A stretch of 64,000 nt of DNA from Talpa occidentalis (GCF_014898055.3 NW_023600993.1:12502714-12566713); one strand, 5' to 3'; shown: positions 13,701 through 28,700, counted from the stretch's first letter. The notes: generated by a model not told the origin, from the sequence alone. Numbers and translations are program-made.

Positions 13701-16700
13701 CACAAAGGAGGGAGAATAAGTAATTATTTATGTCACTTCTGAACAGCACAAAGCCAGTGTCAGAGTGTTAAAAATTCCAAACTATCAATTTTCCCTTGGA
13801 AGATTTATAGGTGGCAACTGATGCCGACAGCAGATTAATGAACAAACACAAAACAACAAAAAATACACATTATTGAAAACAGAATTTGGAGTTATGGGAA
13901 ACTTGTTTCTTCTTTGAGGATATATTCCATTCTTGCTTTAGCAGAAGTATAAATTAATTAGGACAGATTCTCTTATCCAACCTATTCCTTTGAAATTTAG
14001 AAAAATGAAACATTATCCTTTAATGCTACTAATAAAGCTTCCAAAACACACTGGAAAGATGCCTCTGATATCCTAAAATGGTTTCCAAGGAATTGAATCA
14101 CTGAGTTGATAAATGGTGGCTTTCAACAGGATCTCAGCAATTCTGGTATCTTACAGATAAGAAACAGAGGCTCCACGAAACTGAGCTAGGTTCTTTTACA
14201 CCATGATTTCATTAGTTTTTTCCCATAATTCTAAGAAGTATGTTTCTTTTTAATTTTACAGATGAAACTTTTGCTGACCACTTAAGGGGGAGTAATATAA
14301 ATTGCCCAAAATTTAAAGTGCGCCTCTCAGTTCATGCTTTCCAGTCATCAAGCTGCCTACTGTGGATACTGAAAATCGTCTTAATAGTAAACATCACTAG
14401 CCTACTGCTCAAAACAGCTTATCTTAGATGTGAAAACTAATGATTTTTTTCACTTTAGTAACAGTACTTTTCTCCAGAAAAAGTAGAATGGCTTAAAATA
14501 AATCCACAAATCCCAAAAATATTGTTATTCTCTTGCGTGGGAGCAGTGACAAAGGACTATAGAAGGTGGTAATAGTTATTTAGGTATAACCTATTTCAGG
14601 AAAATTTATCAATCAAACCCTGAAACTACAAAATTTACGAATCACAGGATAATCGACTACCCAACTTTATAAAAACATTTTCTGATTTACAGTCTTTATC
14701 ACACATTTTCATTATATGGCTACTATCAAAAATACTTCAAATAATTTAATTTATTCCCAAATCTCTACATATCTAAGCTATACTGACATATATGAAGTTG
14801 CATAAAGTGGCATATTCCTGCAAATAAAAAATACACTTTACTATAGCCTTCAACAAAACAAGAATTTTAGCCACAATTGCAAAATTACAAAATATTGCTT
14901 ATAGAAATTGGTTTGAAATTACAGAATTTATAATAAATTAACAATCGTGAATAATACTGTCAAATTATACTTTCTGGGGATAAAAATAACCAAAGTAAGT
15001 TCTATTTTATTTCTTTTCTTTCTTTTTCATATAGCTTTATTTTTTAAAAAAAGATTTATTTATTTATGCATACAAGAGCTGGGGTACATACAGGCCAGAG
15101 ATGCGGGGGGTGAGAGGATTCACCAGAGACAGAGTAGGGAACAGAACAGGCAGACTGACTGAAATACACCGCTGAGGGGAGCAGTGGGGGAGAAAGGAGA
15201 GGTCTGCCCCGCCATGTGGGTTGCTCCCTGGCCGGCCGGGGATCGAACTTGTGCTGCAGAGGCTGCAGATTGCTTAAAAGTGTGGTGCTTAACCCCTTGC
15301 GCCACCAGGGAGGCCCCTGTAATAGCTCTATTATAAATGCAACTTCCTGGAGTATATTTTATAAACTTTTCCCAGAAATCGTTATCCCAGACATACGGAG
15401 AATACCGTAGACAATGAATATCTTTCCATTGTCTCCATTGAGTTTATTTTCTTTCAATAAGACAACATATATGAAGCACAATAAATGGGTCTGAGCAACT
15501 TTGCTGACTATTACTTATGAAAGAATTTAGATGTCACTAATTCATTTGTTTTTATTCATTCTTGTCCAACATTGACTTAATCCATTATTTAATTTACTTA
15601 GCGTAAGCAACATTCAGTGGCAGCTACATGCCAATTTCTGCCGAGTCCAATCACTCCCTTTTTCGGTACCAATTCATTAGGATTCCTTGCAAATCTTAAC
15701 TCTCTTCCTGTGAAAGAGTCAGGCATTCCGACAACCAATTCTTCTGATATTGTCCATATCTCCTTTCTCCCTTTCCTTATGATATACTTAAGGCTGCTAC
15801 TTCCGAGAAGTCAGAAGCAAAAAAACCACAGCTCCATGAAAATACACTGAGGTTTTTTAAAGCATATTAAGATGTGCTTTTGGCAGATAGTATGAGAAGG
15901 GGTCTTTATCTTTCTTCTACCAGATCAGTCAATAAAGGTAGAATATAGAGCAGAAATAGTAATAGCTATGATTTAGGGATAATTACGAAGCAATTTATTT
16001 TCCATAGTAGAGACTCAGGGAAAGATAATTAACAACAAGAAGTACAAAAAGGAAATACAAATTTGCACTAAGAACAGTTGTCCATATGGAAGATGCTGGT
16101 TTATAGAAGTAATAATCCTTCATTCTCACTGCATGATACTTACTTGCCATCTGTGTCTGAAGTAGCTGCATAGTGCAGGGGTGTGCAGCCTCTTTCATCA
16201 AGGTCATTCACACTTGCTCCTGATCCCACAAGAGCAAACAGGCACTGGTAATTGCAGTTGGCAGCAGCATAGTGCAGTGGAGATCTTTTGTGCCCATGTT
16301 AATATAAAAAACAAAAGCCAGAGACATACACCTGTAAACAAGAGTGTCCATCCACAAATACTGTTTATATCGTGAGGCTGAGATTGATTTTTACCCCACA
16401 CTAAGTCTTTTGGAGCACTGTACTGAAAGCCAGGAGGAGAGGATCACGTGCCAGAGACCCTTTAAGAACCAGAAATAAGCAGCAGCACAGCTAAATTATT
16501 TCACATTCCCTAGATAGTAACAATTCCAGTCTATTCAACGAATTACAGCCTTCATCTGCTGCCCAGAAACTTGAGGACTTTCATTTTAACAAAGGTTCCC
16601 TTCTTACTAATAAAAATGTTCCACAGTACAGAGGGAACAGCTTCTGTTCATGTCTCAGTAGAGAAATAAAGGGTAAGCAAAAAAATAGAAGCATTAGAAA

Positions 16701-19700
16701 GAATGTTCAGTTATATCAACAAATGGTAGAGTTATTATCAGATTTCTCACAAAAAAGGCATAGTTCTGGAGGATGATTCATCCTAAGAATAAGAGCACAG
16801 CTATAATTTCTAAGACTGAATATTTGCAGTCTATTTCTTTCCAGTTACTGATATGAAACAAGGCATAATTTTTACTAATACATTTACCTAGTGAAAGGAC
16901 ACTAAAACTTAATTTTATCAAAAAAATCTTATCAAGATATTTCTAAAAATGCAATTAGCCCTGAAATATTTTTAAGCTTCTACAGAGTATGCTTCAGAAG
17001 CAAAAAGTGCTTCAAGTGTTATTACTAATATAAGAAATCAAAGTTTAATTACAAAAGCAAATCAACTACAAAAATACTGTATTAGAAAGCTAAACACAGT
17101 GACTTTTGATTTTGCCTGGCATCAGTTCCTTCCATTAGCAGGCTTATGAGAGCAGACAACTCCTCAAAGTAATTATGGGCTCAAATAGTAGTATTTTCCC
17201 TTTCTTTTTTATATGCATTTGTAATATCCTACGATACATAATTCTATTTACTTATGCAGTGGCCCAATCACATGCACTGAGATATTTACACAAATCCTTG
17301 TGACACACACACACACACTCTTTCCTGTAATACACTTTGATATATATGATTCTCAAACTCTTGACACACAGAAATCTGCTAATACTGCCAATTTTAGTTT
17401 TCAAACCAATTCAAACTATCTTCAATTCTTTCCTGTATGGTACAAACACACTCTGGGTCAACTCCTATTCAAAGTAATTTAGTAAATAATGGTGGCTCTA
17501 AGTATTGCTAACACAAAAGATAGTAGTGAGACTGGGGCTGAAAAATGAAAATAAGAATGACTACAGAGGGACTCTGCCATTTCACATGTCTGCTGCAGAT
17601 CAGCATGATGGGGTATATGGACATGTTGGCATGTGTACATGTATACGTGGGGAGGTACAAAACAAGGGGAAGAAAAATTACATATATACTTGTAAACTAT
17701 TTCCTTCCTTTTTCCAGTGCTGTGAAACCACATATGGGCAAAGGTCTAGGTGCTGTATGTTTCTTGAAGGAACCTAGAAGAGTTTTACATTTCCATGGCT
17801 ATAATTATGGCAGAAGGAATGATATTAATAGCTACAGAGGTGCTCATACAGGAGAGCTGTGGCTCTGACCCCAGTGGAAGAAGATAGTGGGTGAAAATGA
17901 GTATTTACAAATTAGCAACTTATTTGACTCTCTCAACAAATCAGGCTCACAAAAGATGTTAAATTGTTCAGCACTAGAAGCCAGTATGAAGGTCAAATGA
18001 GTCATCAAGTAAATAACATTAATATGCTTCTATAGAGAAACTGTATCACACCCTACCTCCCAAATTTGTCCTTTTTGTTGAAGTCTGCACCAGTATTCAG
18101 AAGAAGGTTTAGGCACTCCAAATTCCTACACAGGGAAAATACAGTTAGAAGACTTAATGGTCAGTAATTTTATAATGAAATTGGTAGGTTTTAATGAATA
18201 CAAAAGCATGATTTCAAATGAGAGTGAAAATTAATAGACAGCATGATTTATGTTTTATGATATATAAACACATTTTAAAATTCATCTTATCTAAAAGTTA
18301 AAAAGTTAGGTACATACATATTGGCACACTGATAGGGAATTAAAAATGAATCACATTGTCACTGTTTAAAAGGAGTTCACAGGCTTCCCTGGTGGCGCAA
18401 TCTATGACAATCCACAGCCACTGCAATACCAGTTTGATCCCCGCCCAAGGAGCTACCCACATGATGCAGCAGACCTCTCCTGTCTTGCCCGCTGCTTCCC
18501 TCAGCAGGGTATTTCAGTAGATCTGCCTGTTCTGTTCCCCACACTGTCTCTGATGAATCCTCTCAACCCCCGCACTTCTGGCCTGTATCCCAGTTCTTGT
18601 ATGCATAAATAAATAAATCTTTTTTTTAAAAAAAATAAATAAATTTAAAAAAGGAGTTCACATTTACAAGTTCCTGAAGAGTTTTCAGAAATCTTTAAAC
18701 AAACTTCAAACAACATGGTTATAACTGAATGGTTTCTATTTAGTTGTTTTTAATACTAAAATGAGTCTAAAAAACCAAACTACAAACACAGATATATCTT
18801 TAGTTAAAATTGTAGGGGTGCACATTACATGCATGTTACTTCGGTAAACTTAAATTTATAAACCTGAACATCAACTTACAACATAAGTTACAAAGAAAAC
18901 TAACTGCCAAGTGATCAGACATTCATGTTTGTCTTTTGTCACTCTCTGTAGGGCAAGCAACATGGAAACTAGGGTTTTAAGGTTCTTTGGTGACCTTGGA
19001 AGAACAAGAGGACCCAGTCAAAGATTCACACATCAGTTGCAGAGATGTAGAAGCATGCTATTAATCTACTGTCTCTGTTAATCTTGACTCTACATTTATA
19101 TAAGACATTTAATTCAGGTAACTTATTAAAAGGACGTTTTACTTCACAGACCAAGAATTTTAGGTGAAATTTGTCATTGCTTAGCTTTCCACAGTAGTAA
19201 TATTTAAAAGTTAGTTCAAAATCTTTTGAGCTCTAATTTTCCTTTTCCTATGTAGGCATGGGCACAGCCAAGACATGAAAGGACAACCAACATTTCCCCT
19301 TTGTAATTATGATAAAAAATGCAAACACCTATTTGGAGAATACTAGTTACTTGATGATGTTCTGATGTTACTTATTCAGAAATAATTTTCTCTTCTAGAA
19401 AGCATTACTTCTGTATATTTATTCCATCTTTCCCATTTACAACTTATGACTTAAGTAGAAGATGAAAAAAGCAATTTCTTCTATTCTGGACTTTCTTCTC
19501 CCAAACCACTCCTGTTACATTTTATTTCTGTTTTGTGGCAGCCCAGAACTAATAAAAATAAACAAAGACAAGAGAAAAACCACTATGGTCAGCTACCCTT
19601 CTCTTAGAAAAAGAATGATACTATTAACATACCCTCCAGCTGCAGCTGCATGTAGACAGGTCCTGCCAAAATCATCTGGGGTATCTATATCAAATCCTAC

Positions 19701-22700
19701 AAGAATGAATACACCTTATGTATATTTAATATTACAGATGTTATTTTGTATCATATCAAGAATCACCTCTCAACTACAAACAAAAACATAAATTCCAAAT
19801 AGGTAAAAATTAATGAAAATAGATTAATAGCATCCAATATTACCAAAATAATTACCACTAAAGAACTGGGACTTTTTTAGGGCAAGTGCTGGAGTACTCA
19901 TTTAAATGCCACTGGAGACAATGGAATATTTTTCAGCATTAAAAAGAAATAAAGGCATTTATTTCTCAAACCCAAAAGAAGGGGGTCAGTTCTAGACCAC
20001 TGCAGTAAAGCAAATGTAGAATAAAAATAAAATTCGGCGTGGCAGACCTCTCTTGTTGCGCCTGTTACTCCCCTCAGCAGAGCTTTCAGTCTGTCTGCCT
20101 GTTCTGCTCCCCGCTTTGTCTCAGGTGAATCCGCTTACCCTCCCACGCCTCTGGCCTGTACCCCAGCTATTGTATAAATGAAAAGTAAATCTTAAAAAAA
20201 AAAAAAAAATTCATGTGCAACAAATCACATGAATGTTTCCCACCACATATAAAAATTAGTTTTACACTATAGTGTAGCCTGTTAAAGCGCGAAAGGATCT
20301 GTTTAAAGAAAAAGAACAATGTTGACACCTATACTTAAAAATATTTTATTGCTAAAAAATGCCAACTATCATGAGCTTTCAAAAAGCAGTATCTGTGAAG
20401 TGCAATAAAATGAGGTGTCTGTCAATATACTGATACATGTTATATAACATGGATGACCCACGAGAACATTATGCTAAGGGAAAAAAACCAGCCACAAAAG
20501 ACCACATCTTGGGGGATTACTTTTCTATAAACTGCCCAGAATAGCCATATTCAAAATGGAGACTGTCAATGGTGTTTCTTTTAGGAAAGATGAAATGTTC
20601 TAAAAGCGATTGCAGTGATCAAACACCTTTGTGAATATACTAACAAGCACTGGACTCTAACTTGAAATGGGTGAGTTGTATGGTATATGAATTACAATTT
20701 ATTAAGGCTGTCTTTTTTTTTTTTTAGAAAAAAGACACAAGGAATTGCTACCTATACATTATAACTACCACCGAGAAGAGATTTTCGTGTTCTCTTATAG
20801 GCATGTATATATTTTTAAAAAGAACCTCGAAACAGAATTAACTCACTTAAAAAATTTCATTAAGAAAAACTCAGAATTGTCAGTATTACAGTATGTTAAT
20901 TTTTACTGATACATTCCCATAATCCTTTCAGCAATCATGAATATACAAAATCTATTCAGCTTTCTGAACACAGAATATCACTTAAAATCATATCTTATTA
21001 TTTAGTAATCCATGCATTCTATAAGTACCATAGTTTTGTAAAAATATTTATAGAAAGCTATTGATCCTATTTTGTTTCAAATTAGTTAAGAGTAATTAGA
21101 TACGGCAAAATTTCACAAACTCAAAAGATATATATAGAATGGCTACTGTCTTTTAAAAAGCAAGCATACAAATGAAGATATTTTGCTCCTAGACATAAAG
21201 GGACAGAAAATTCAAGACCAACATTCAATGAACTGAAGCTTCTCTAGAAGAATTCCACATTCTATTACCTAAAAGAAAGAGGAGGAAATTACTAAATATA
21301 AACCTTTCACAGAGCAGAAGAGAAAAGTGAATCTTAAAGGACCGATTATCTTCTAAGAGGGGGTTAAAAAAATTACCCACATTTGGAAATATCTATATGT
21401 AATTCTGAAAAAGCACAATAGAAGGATTGTATTAAAATTTGAGGAGCTGGGGTTACAAAAAATTGGAGAATCATGTGGATATATGTTAACTAGACTTACT
21501 GTGGCTATCGTTTCAGTGTATAAAAATCAAATTAAGATATCTTACACTAAAATTTGTAAGTCAACTTACACATTAACTGAAAAATTAAAAAATTAGCCTC
21601 TGAAGAGTTCACTTACCAGAAGAAAGAAGTTTCCTGCAGCAATCAGAAAAACCACTCAAGGCTGCCAAATGGAGGGGGAACATTCCATGTATGCCACGCC
21701 TGAAGTAAATAGGATAGTATCATTGTAACGCAAGAAATAGTCCATCAATTCAGTAAGTTATAAAGAAACTACTTAAAAGTCAAAAGATAATTAGGTGAAT
21801 CACAATCCATAACACTCTAGAGAGCAATCTGACAAAAAGTTCCAAGAGCAGGGTCTTTCAACCTCAGCTTTATTTCAAGGACTTGGTTGAAGGTATGCAT
21901 ATGCAGCTATCCTGAGAATACAGGACATTCAGCAATATCCCTGGCGCTATCCATACTAGACGCCAGTTAAACACTCTCCCTCTCAAGTGGTGACAATCAA
22001 AAATGTCTCTAGCCATTTACCTAGAAAACATCCATTCTCTCCACCGAATGCCATTAAGAATCATTACCACAGGGCAAAATGTGCATATGTTGCTGCAATA
22101 ATTTTTGTAATAGTAAAAAATAGAAGACAACTTATGTTTGTAAGAAGAATGACTAAATTATTTCTATAATAAATTTTATAAATGAATTAGAGTTATTTAC
22201 AGAGACGTGGAAAAAGAAAATGCAACTTATATGAACATGGCTAAATAAACAACTTCATGTAAAAGTAACAGTTGCAAAAAAGGCATATAATGCTATTTAG
22301 AGAAAATTAGATTTAAAATGAGTTTATAAAAGTGTGATAAAAATTAACATAGGAATGATAAACACTGATTTAAGTAGGATGTTTATTACTATAGAGCATG
22401 CAAGAGAATCCATCATTTAAATAAAATCTCACATAACAACTTCAATACAGAAAATAAAAGTGAGCTTTTTTATGAAAGTATGAGGCAAGGGATCCATTGT
22501 AGTCACTACCAAGAAATCCTGAGCTCAGCAGCAGAGTCTGAAAACCAATTTTTTTTAATTTAAATTTTATTTTTATATCCCCCTTACAATTACAACCCCC
22601 TTATTTCCCCGACCCCCAGCCCCCATAGTGTCTGGAGTGTCTCTGGTTCATAGTTGTTTGTTGATTTTGATATTTTCTTTCTTATAGTTATTCTTTTTCC

Positions 22701-25700
22701 TGGTCCCTTATTTAAGTTTTCTAGATTCCTGCTATGAGTGAAACCATCCGGTATTTTTCTTTTTCTTTCTGGCTTATTTCGCTGAGCATGATCCCTTCCA
22801 GCTCCATCCATGTTGCTGCAAATTGCATGTGTTTATCTTTTTTTGAATGCTGAGTAATATTCCACGGAGTATATGTACCACATCTTCTTGATCCAGTCAT
22901 CTATTTTTGGGCATTTGGGTTGTTTCCAAAGCTTAGCTATTGTAAACAGTATTGCTATAAACATAGGGGTGCAGGTGCTCTTTGGAATTGATGTTTCTGT
23001 GTCCTTTGGGTAACTACCTAGGAGTGGAACTGCTGGATCATATGGAAGCTCCATCTTTAGCAGGCTGAGGAATCTCCACACAGCTCTCCATAGTGGTTGG
23101 ACCAGTTTGCACTCTCACCAGCAGTGCAGGAAAGTTCCTTTTTCTCCACAACCTCGCCAACATTTGTTGTTGCTAGATTGTTTAATATGTGCCATTCTCA
23201 CTGGTGTAAGATGGTATCTCATAGTAGTTTTGATTTGCATTTCCCTGATGATAAGTGATGTTGAACATTTTTTCATATGCCTGTTGGCCACTTGCATTTC
23301 CTCTTCAGAGAAGTTTCTTTTTAGCTCTTCTGTCCATTTTTTGACTGGATTATTTTCTTTGTTTTTGTCGAGTCTCATCAGCTCTTTGTAGATTTTTGTG
23401 ATCAGTCCTTTATCATTAGTGTTGTGTGCAAAAATGTTCTCCCAGTCGGTGGGGTTTCTCTTTGATTTGGTTATTGTCTCTTTTGCTGTGCAGAAGCTCT
23501 TTAATTTGATGTAGTCCCAGCTGTTTATCTTTGCCTTCACTATCACTGCTTTGGGTGATGTGTCTGTAATGTTGTCTTTGATGTGCATATCACGTAGTGT
23601 TTCGCCTATATTTCCTTCTATGTATTTTATGGTTTCAGGTCTTATGTCTAGCTCTTTAATCCATTTTGAGTTGGTTTTTGTGCATGGTGTGAGGTAGTAG
23701 TCAAGATTCATTCTTTTGCATGTAGCGACCCAGTTTTCCCAGCACCATTTATTGAACAAACTTTCTTTGCTCCAATGCATATTCTTTGCTCCTTCGTCAA
23801 AGATTAGTTGACTGTAAATCCGTGGGTTTATTTCTGGATTTTCTATTCAATTCCATTGGTCTGTGTGTCTGTTCTTGTTCCAGTACCATGCAGTTTCGAT
23901 GATTATGGCTTTGTAGTATAGTTTGAAGTCTGGGAGTGTGATGCCTCCATTCCCTTCTTTTTTTTTTTTCAGGAGAGCTTTGGCTATTTGGGGTTTTTGG
24001 TGATTCCATATGAATTTCATCAATAATTGTTCTATTTCTTTGAAGAATGACATTGAAATTTTTATAGGAATAGCACTGAATCTGTATATTGCTTTTGGTA
24101 GGATGGCCATTTTAATTATGTTTATTCTTCCAATCCATGAGCAGGGGATGTCTTTCCATTTCCTTGTGTCTTCTTCTATTTCTTTTAACAATGTTTTATA
24201 GTTTTCTTTGTATAGGTCCTTTACCTCTTTTGTTAGATTTATTCCCAAGTATTTGATTTTTTTTGTTTCAATAATAAAAGGGATGTGTTTTTTTGATTTC
24301 TTCTTCAGATTTATTGTTTGTGTATAGGAAGGCTACTGACTTTTGCGTGTTGATTTTGTATCCTGCCACTTTACTGAACTGATTAGTTGAATTAGATTTT
24401 CTGTGGAGTTTTTGGGGTTCTCTATGTATATTATCATATCATCTGAAAATAGTGATAGTTTGACTTCTTCTTTTCCTATTTGGATTCCTTGTATGTCTTT
24501 CTCTTGGCTTATTGCTCTGGCTAGGACTCCCAGTATTATATTGAAAAGCAGTGGTGAGAGTGGATATCCTTGTCTTGTTCCAGATCTTAATGGAAATGCT
24601 TTCAGTTTTTCGCCACTGAGAATGATACTGGCTGTTGGCTTGTCATGTATGGCCTTTATGATGTTGAGGTATGTTCCTTGTATCCCAAGAATTTCAAGGG
24701 CTTTTATCATGAATGGGTGTTGCACTTTGGCAAAAGCTTTGTCAGCATCTGTTGATATTATCATATGTTGAAAACCACTATTTTTATAGATAGTATTTAG
24801 ATGAAAAAGTACTCAGTGTGAAATGTTTTTTGGTGGGTTTTTTTTTTCTAATCTTAGATTAACACCATAAAAATTAAAGGCTCTGATCAAAACAGCATTA
24901 TTACTCATAATCTAGAAAGAACCGGGGTAGAAACATGTAAATAAACTCTAAGCTGGCTTACCAAATGAAATTGTATTAAATATTTTATCACACTGTCAGC
25001 ACAAAAAGGAGAGTTCAAGCAATTAGTATAATACTGAGCTCAAAATTCACATTTTTCTCAAAATATCAAGAAAACTGCAATTCTCTTCCTTCTGTGCTTC
25101 CCTGTCACAGTTATCAACATCTTTGTAAGTACTTACTTTGCAGTGTCAGCACCACTTGTAATAAGAGTGTTGATTAGCAGCTCATGGCCATACCGTGCTG
25201 CTATGTGCAAAGGGGTGTTTCCATTCTTATCTTCACAGTCGATTACAGCTCCTGCAACAAAGAACATAGGATCTGACACTGAACTACATAAAGATCAAGT
25301 CAAACCTATTATGTGTAAGTAACATAAAACTGCATTCAAGCACAAACTAATGGGTACAGCAATTTAACTAGATTTCATTCAGAGAACATTTATAGGGCCA
25401 GGTGCTCAGGTTATAGGTTACTTAAGAAGGTCTGTAAATTGAGCACAGATTTTTAACAAGTTTGAAAATGACAAAAAGGTTCTGGAGCCCGTAAGTTTGG
25501 AAATCACCATATTAAAACTAAATTGAAAACAATTCTTCAGAGCAAGACTATTCAGAGCTTTAATGTACACACTGTATGCATTAGGGTATAATTAGTGCTT
25601 AACTAATTATTTGACCATGAACCTACACCTACTTTCCCCTGCAAAACCATCACACCTATTATGTTGATGACAAATACTAAACAGTTCCTTGGAACATGGT

Positions 25701-28700
25701 TTGGGAAACATTGCTTTAAAGAACTGCAATTTAAATTCTTTTTATTTAAAAGGTTAGCTGAGCTAATACTTCAAATGCAAAAGCATACAAGTTAAAAAAT
25801 ACATAAAAATCCTACAAAGAATTCAAAATATTCAAAAGGAGAAAAGGTATATGCAAGAGTTTTGTTAATCTATAATACAGACAGCAGTTGTAAGTTAATT
25901 TTAAGAGAAGTCAAAAATTGAGAAATAAAACAAAAGTAAATGAAAAACAACTATGAAAGGTACGTATTCATGGGATATAGTACTTATTATTTGATTTTCA
26001 TAAACTCTGATAGAACTGAAAATATCCAGACTGTTATGACAATTCCACAATACCATTCATTTTGAAGATTTTTTTTTCTACATTTAAGAAAATAAACAAA
26101 CAGAAATACTTTTTACCACTCTGGATAATGGTTTGTGATCTGGAGAATCTACCGTGGAGGGCAGTCATGTGCAGTGGGGTTTTCCCATCTTTGCTCTGGG
26201 GGGGTAGGGTGGGGGGAAAGAAATTTGAAATTAGTGTAATATCCATAATATTTAATCCTTAATTTTATTTTGAATATTCTCTTGCATCTTTATTTTGTAC
26301 AATTATTACTCAAGCATTAAGTTAAATTGAATGCCTAACGAGGTAAAACAGCTGTTCAGAATTACAAACTAATTTTTTTAGCATGTGTATCTTAAAGCGC
26401 AAACATATAAAAAAACTCAATGTTTATAGTATAAATCAAGTATTTGGTGTATTTTATCTGACCAAAATTTACAGAAGAACAGGGTGGTATGGAAAAGGAA
26501 TATGTGTTAAGCAGTACAATCAATGCAGTTGAACTGATATTACTTAAGGTTCTAAAAACCAGACACAAATTATCTTTTAAACTTCAGTCATTTTACCTCT
26601 ATGTAGTACTTTGTAAAACAACCAATTAAAAAAACACAGGCAAATGTCAAGGTAAACTTAGCTCCTTAATCAAGCAATAATTTTATAATCATTTGATAAT
26701 TATCAATTTGACAAAAATAAGAAATGCAGTTGCAGTAATGAAGACATATTCTTTGGTTAACTCATTGCCATCAGTAATTTCAAAGCTAGATAATTACTTA
26801 GAAGTCATTAACAACATAGTAAATGTGTACTTAGAATTACTGGTTAGAGGACAGTTATACAAACCAATGCAACGAAAAATAACCAGGAAAGCTATAGTTA
26901 CATCTGATAAGACAGACTTTCAATTAAAAAAAAAAAGTAAAAAGAGGTAAAGAATAATTATGATGATTAAGGGTTAAAGACAACAAGAAGCAGTAACACA
27001 TAAACACGTACGCAATGAATGATGGATGGAGCACCAAGACAGGTAAGACAATAACAGAACTTCAGAGATACTGATAACCCAATAATTCTAGGAAACCTTA
27101 ATATCCTACTTAAAAAATGGACAGATCAACAAGATAAAGTATAAATAAGGAAATATCAGCTCTAAATGAGGAACTAGACCAGACAGCTATAGAACACTTC
27201 ACCCCAAAACTAATACATACTCGTTTTTTTTCCCCCTCGAGGATAGGGAACATCTTTAAGATATACCATACCTTGGGACTCAAGTCAATAATCAAAACTA
27301 CGAGGACTAAAATTATTCCTAGTACCTTCTCTGACCACAATGTCATAAAACTAGAACTACAGGGGGGGAAAAAACCCATAAAAACATGGAAATTAAACAA
27401 CATGTTTCTTAGTAGCAATTACATAAGAGGAAATCAAAACAGAAATTAGAAAAATATCTAGACTAACAAAAATGATGATACAAGTTACCAGAATCTATGG
27501 GATGCAACAAAAGCTGTCTTAAGGGGAAAAGAATTGTACAACAGGCCATATTAAAAAGCAAGAAAAATCTTAAACATCACATCTAAAACAACTTGGAAAA
27601 GAATAAGTAAGACATTAAGTTAGCAGAAAGATTGTAATAATAAAAATAAGAGTGAAAATAAATGCAACAGAGATTAAAATAAGACCACTTCCCCCTCCCC
27701 CCAAAACACCTACAACATTGGAACCAATAGCAAGTTCTTTGAAAAGATAAAACAGATAAGCCTAGGCTAACAAAAAAGAAGAGAAGACATTGAATACAAG
27801 TTATCACAAATGAAAGAGGAGAAATCACTATAGATAGCACAGAAACAAAAGATTTTAAGAGATTAGGGAAAAGAACAAGAGAACACAGGAGATGGGGGAG
27901 AGGAAGGAAAAAAAAAAAACTAGAAACATAACAGAAGGAAACACACTAAACATGTTAAAGGACATAACTAACATCATACTCAGTAGAGAAAGACCATTTT
28001 CCCCTAACGTCAGGAACAACAGAAAGACACAACCATATAAACTAATATGCAGACATGCCCTCCTTATTCCATGAAACTTAATATTTAACATACAAAGATG
28101 ATTTTTGCTATAATCACTTTATCATAAATAAGTGTTATAGACACAAAAATTTTGACTGGGTACTTTTCTTTGGAGGAGTATTATAATTTAAAAATTTATT
28201 ATTTTTATTTTATTTTATCTTTTAAAGATTTATTTTTATTTATTTATTTATACAAGCACTGGGTACAGTTAGAAGCGCGGGAGGGTGAGAGAATTCACCA
28301 GAGCCAGAGCGGGGAACAGAGCAGGCAGAAGGACCGAAGTACACTGCTGAGGGGAGCAGCGGGCAGCAGGAGAGGTCTGCGCGCCATGTGGGGCCCTTCT
28401 CCGGTGGCCGGGGAGCAGACGGGGATCGAACCGGCGCTGCAGAGGCTGCGGGCAGCTTTGCAACCCAGCGCTCAACCGCTGTGCCACCGGGGAGGCCTAT
28501 TTTTAAAGATTTCTTTCTTTTTCTTTCTTTTTTTAAAAAAGATTTATTTATTTACTTATACAAGCACTGGGTACAGTCAGAAACACAGGAGAGTGAGAGA
28601 ATTCACCAGAGCGGGAAACAGAACAGGCAGACTAACAAAATACATTGCTGAGGGGAGCAGCGGGCGCAGAAGGAGAGGTCTGCGCACCATGCGGGACCCT

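Larger units (their letters stand above)
9725..16143. other. intron between window exons 12 and 13
   Basis: Holds a SINE with a second SINE nested inside it (10331-10838), two minus-strand SINEs (12177-12490, 15041-15317) and MIR-like fossils near 13020-13145 and probably 14200-14290. The remaining stretches (9725-10315, 10855-12160, 12506-13019, 13146-15040, 15318-16143) show no recognisable gene. Confidence 0.65.
19900..20720 (+). mobile_element. old LINE-1 3' end, split by a DNA transposon
   Basis: The left piece (about 19906-19965) has acaatggaatatttttcagc. The right piece (about 20430-20720) resumes with gatacatgttatataacatg, then attatgctaaggg, then gggtgagttgtatggtatat near its end. 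Together they follow the order of a mammalian L1M 3' region. The interruption is 19975-20421. Confidence 0.7.
19697..21616. other. intron between window exons 9 and 10
   Basis: A LINE-1 3' end (19900-20720) is interrupted by a Tigger-type transposon that itself holds a truncated SINE. The part from 20740 to 21616 shows no named feature. Confidence 0.7.

Noticed and set aside
17545..17868. 107-codon plus-strand ORF in an intron
   Set aside because: No domain, no splice or promoter context, and an overlapping ORF in another frame; length is within chance for 64 kb.
23115..24764. Functional LINE-1 reverse transcriptase
   Set aside because: Motifs are clear, but the reading frame is broken in several places and the 5' half is missing.
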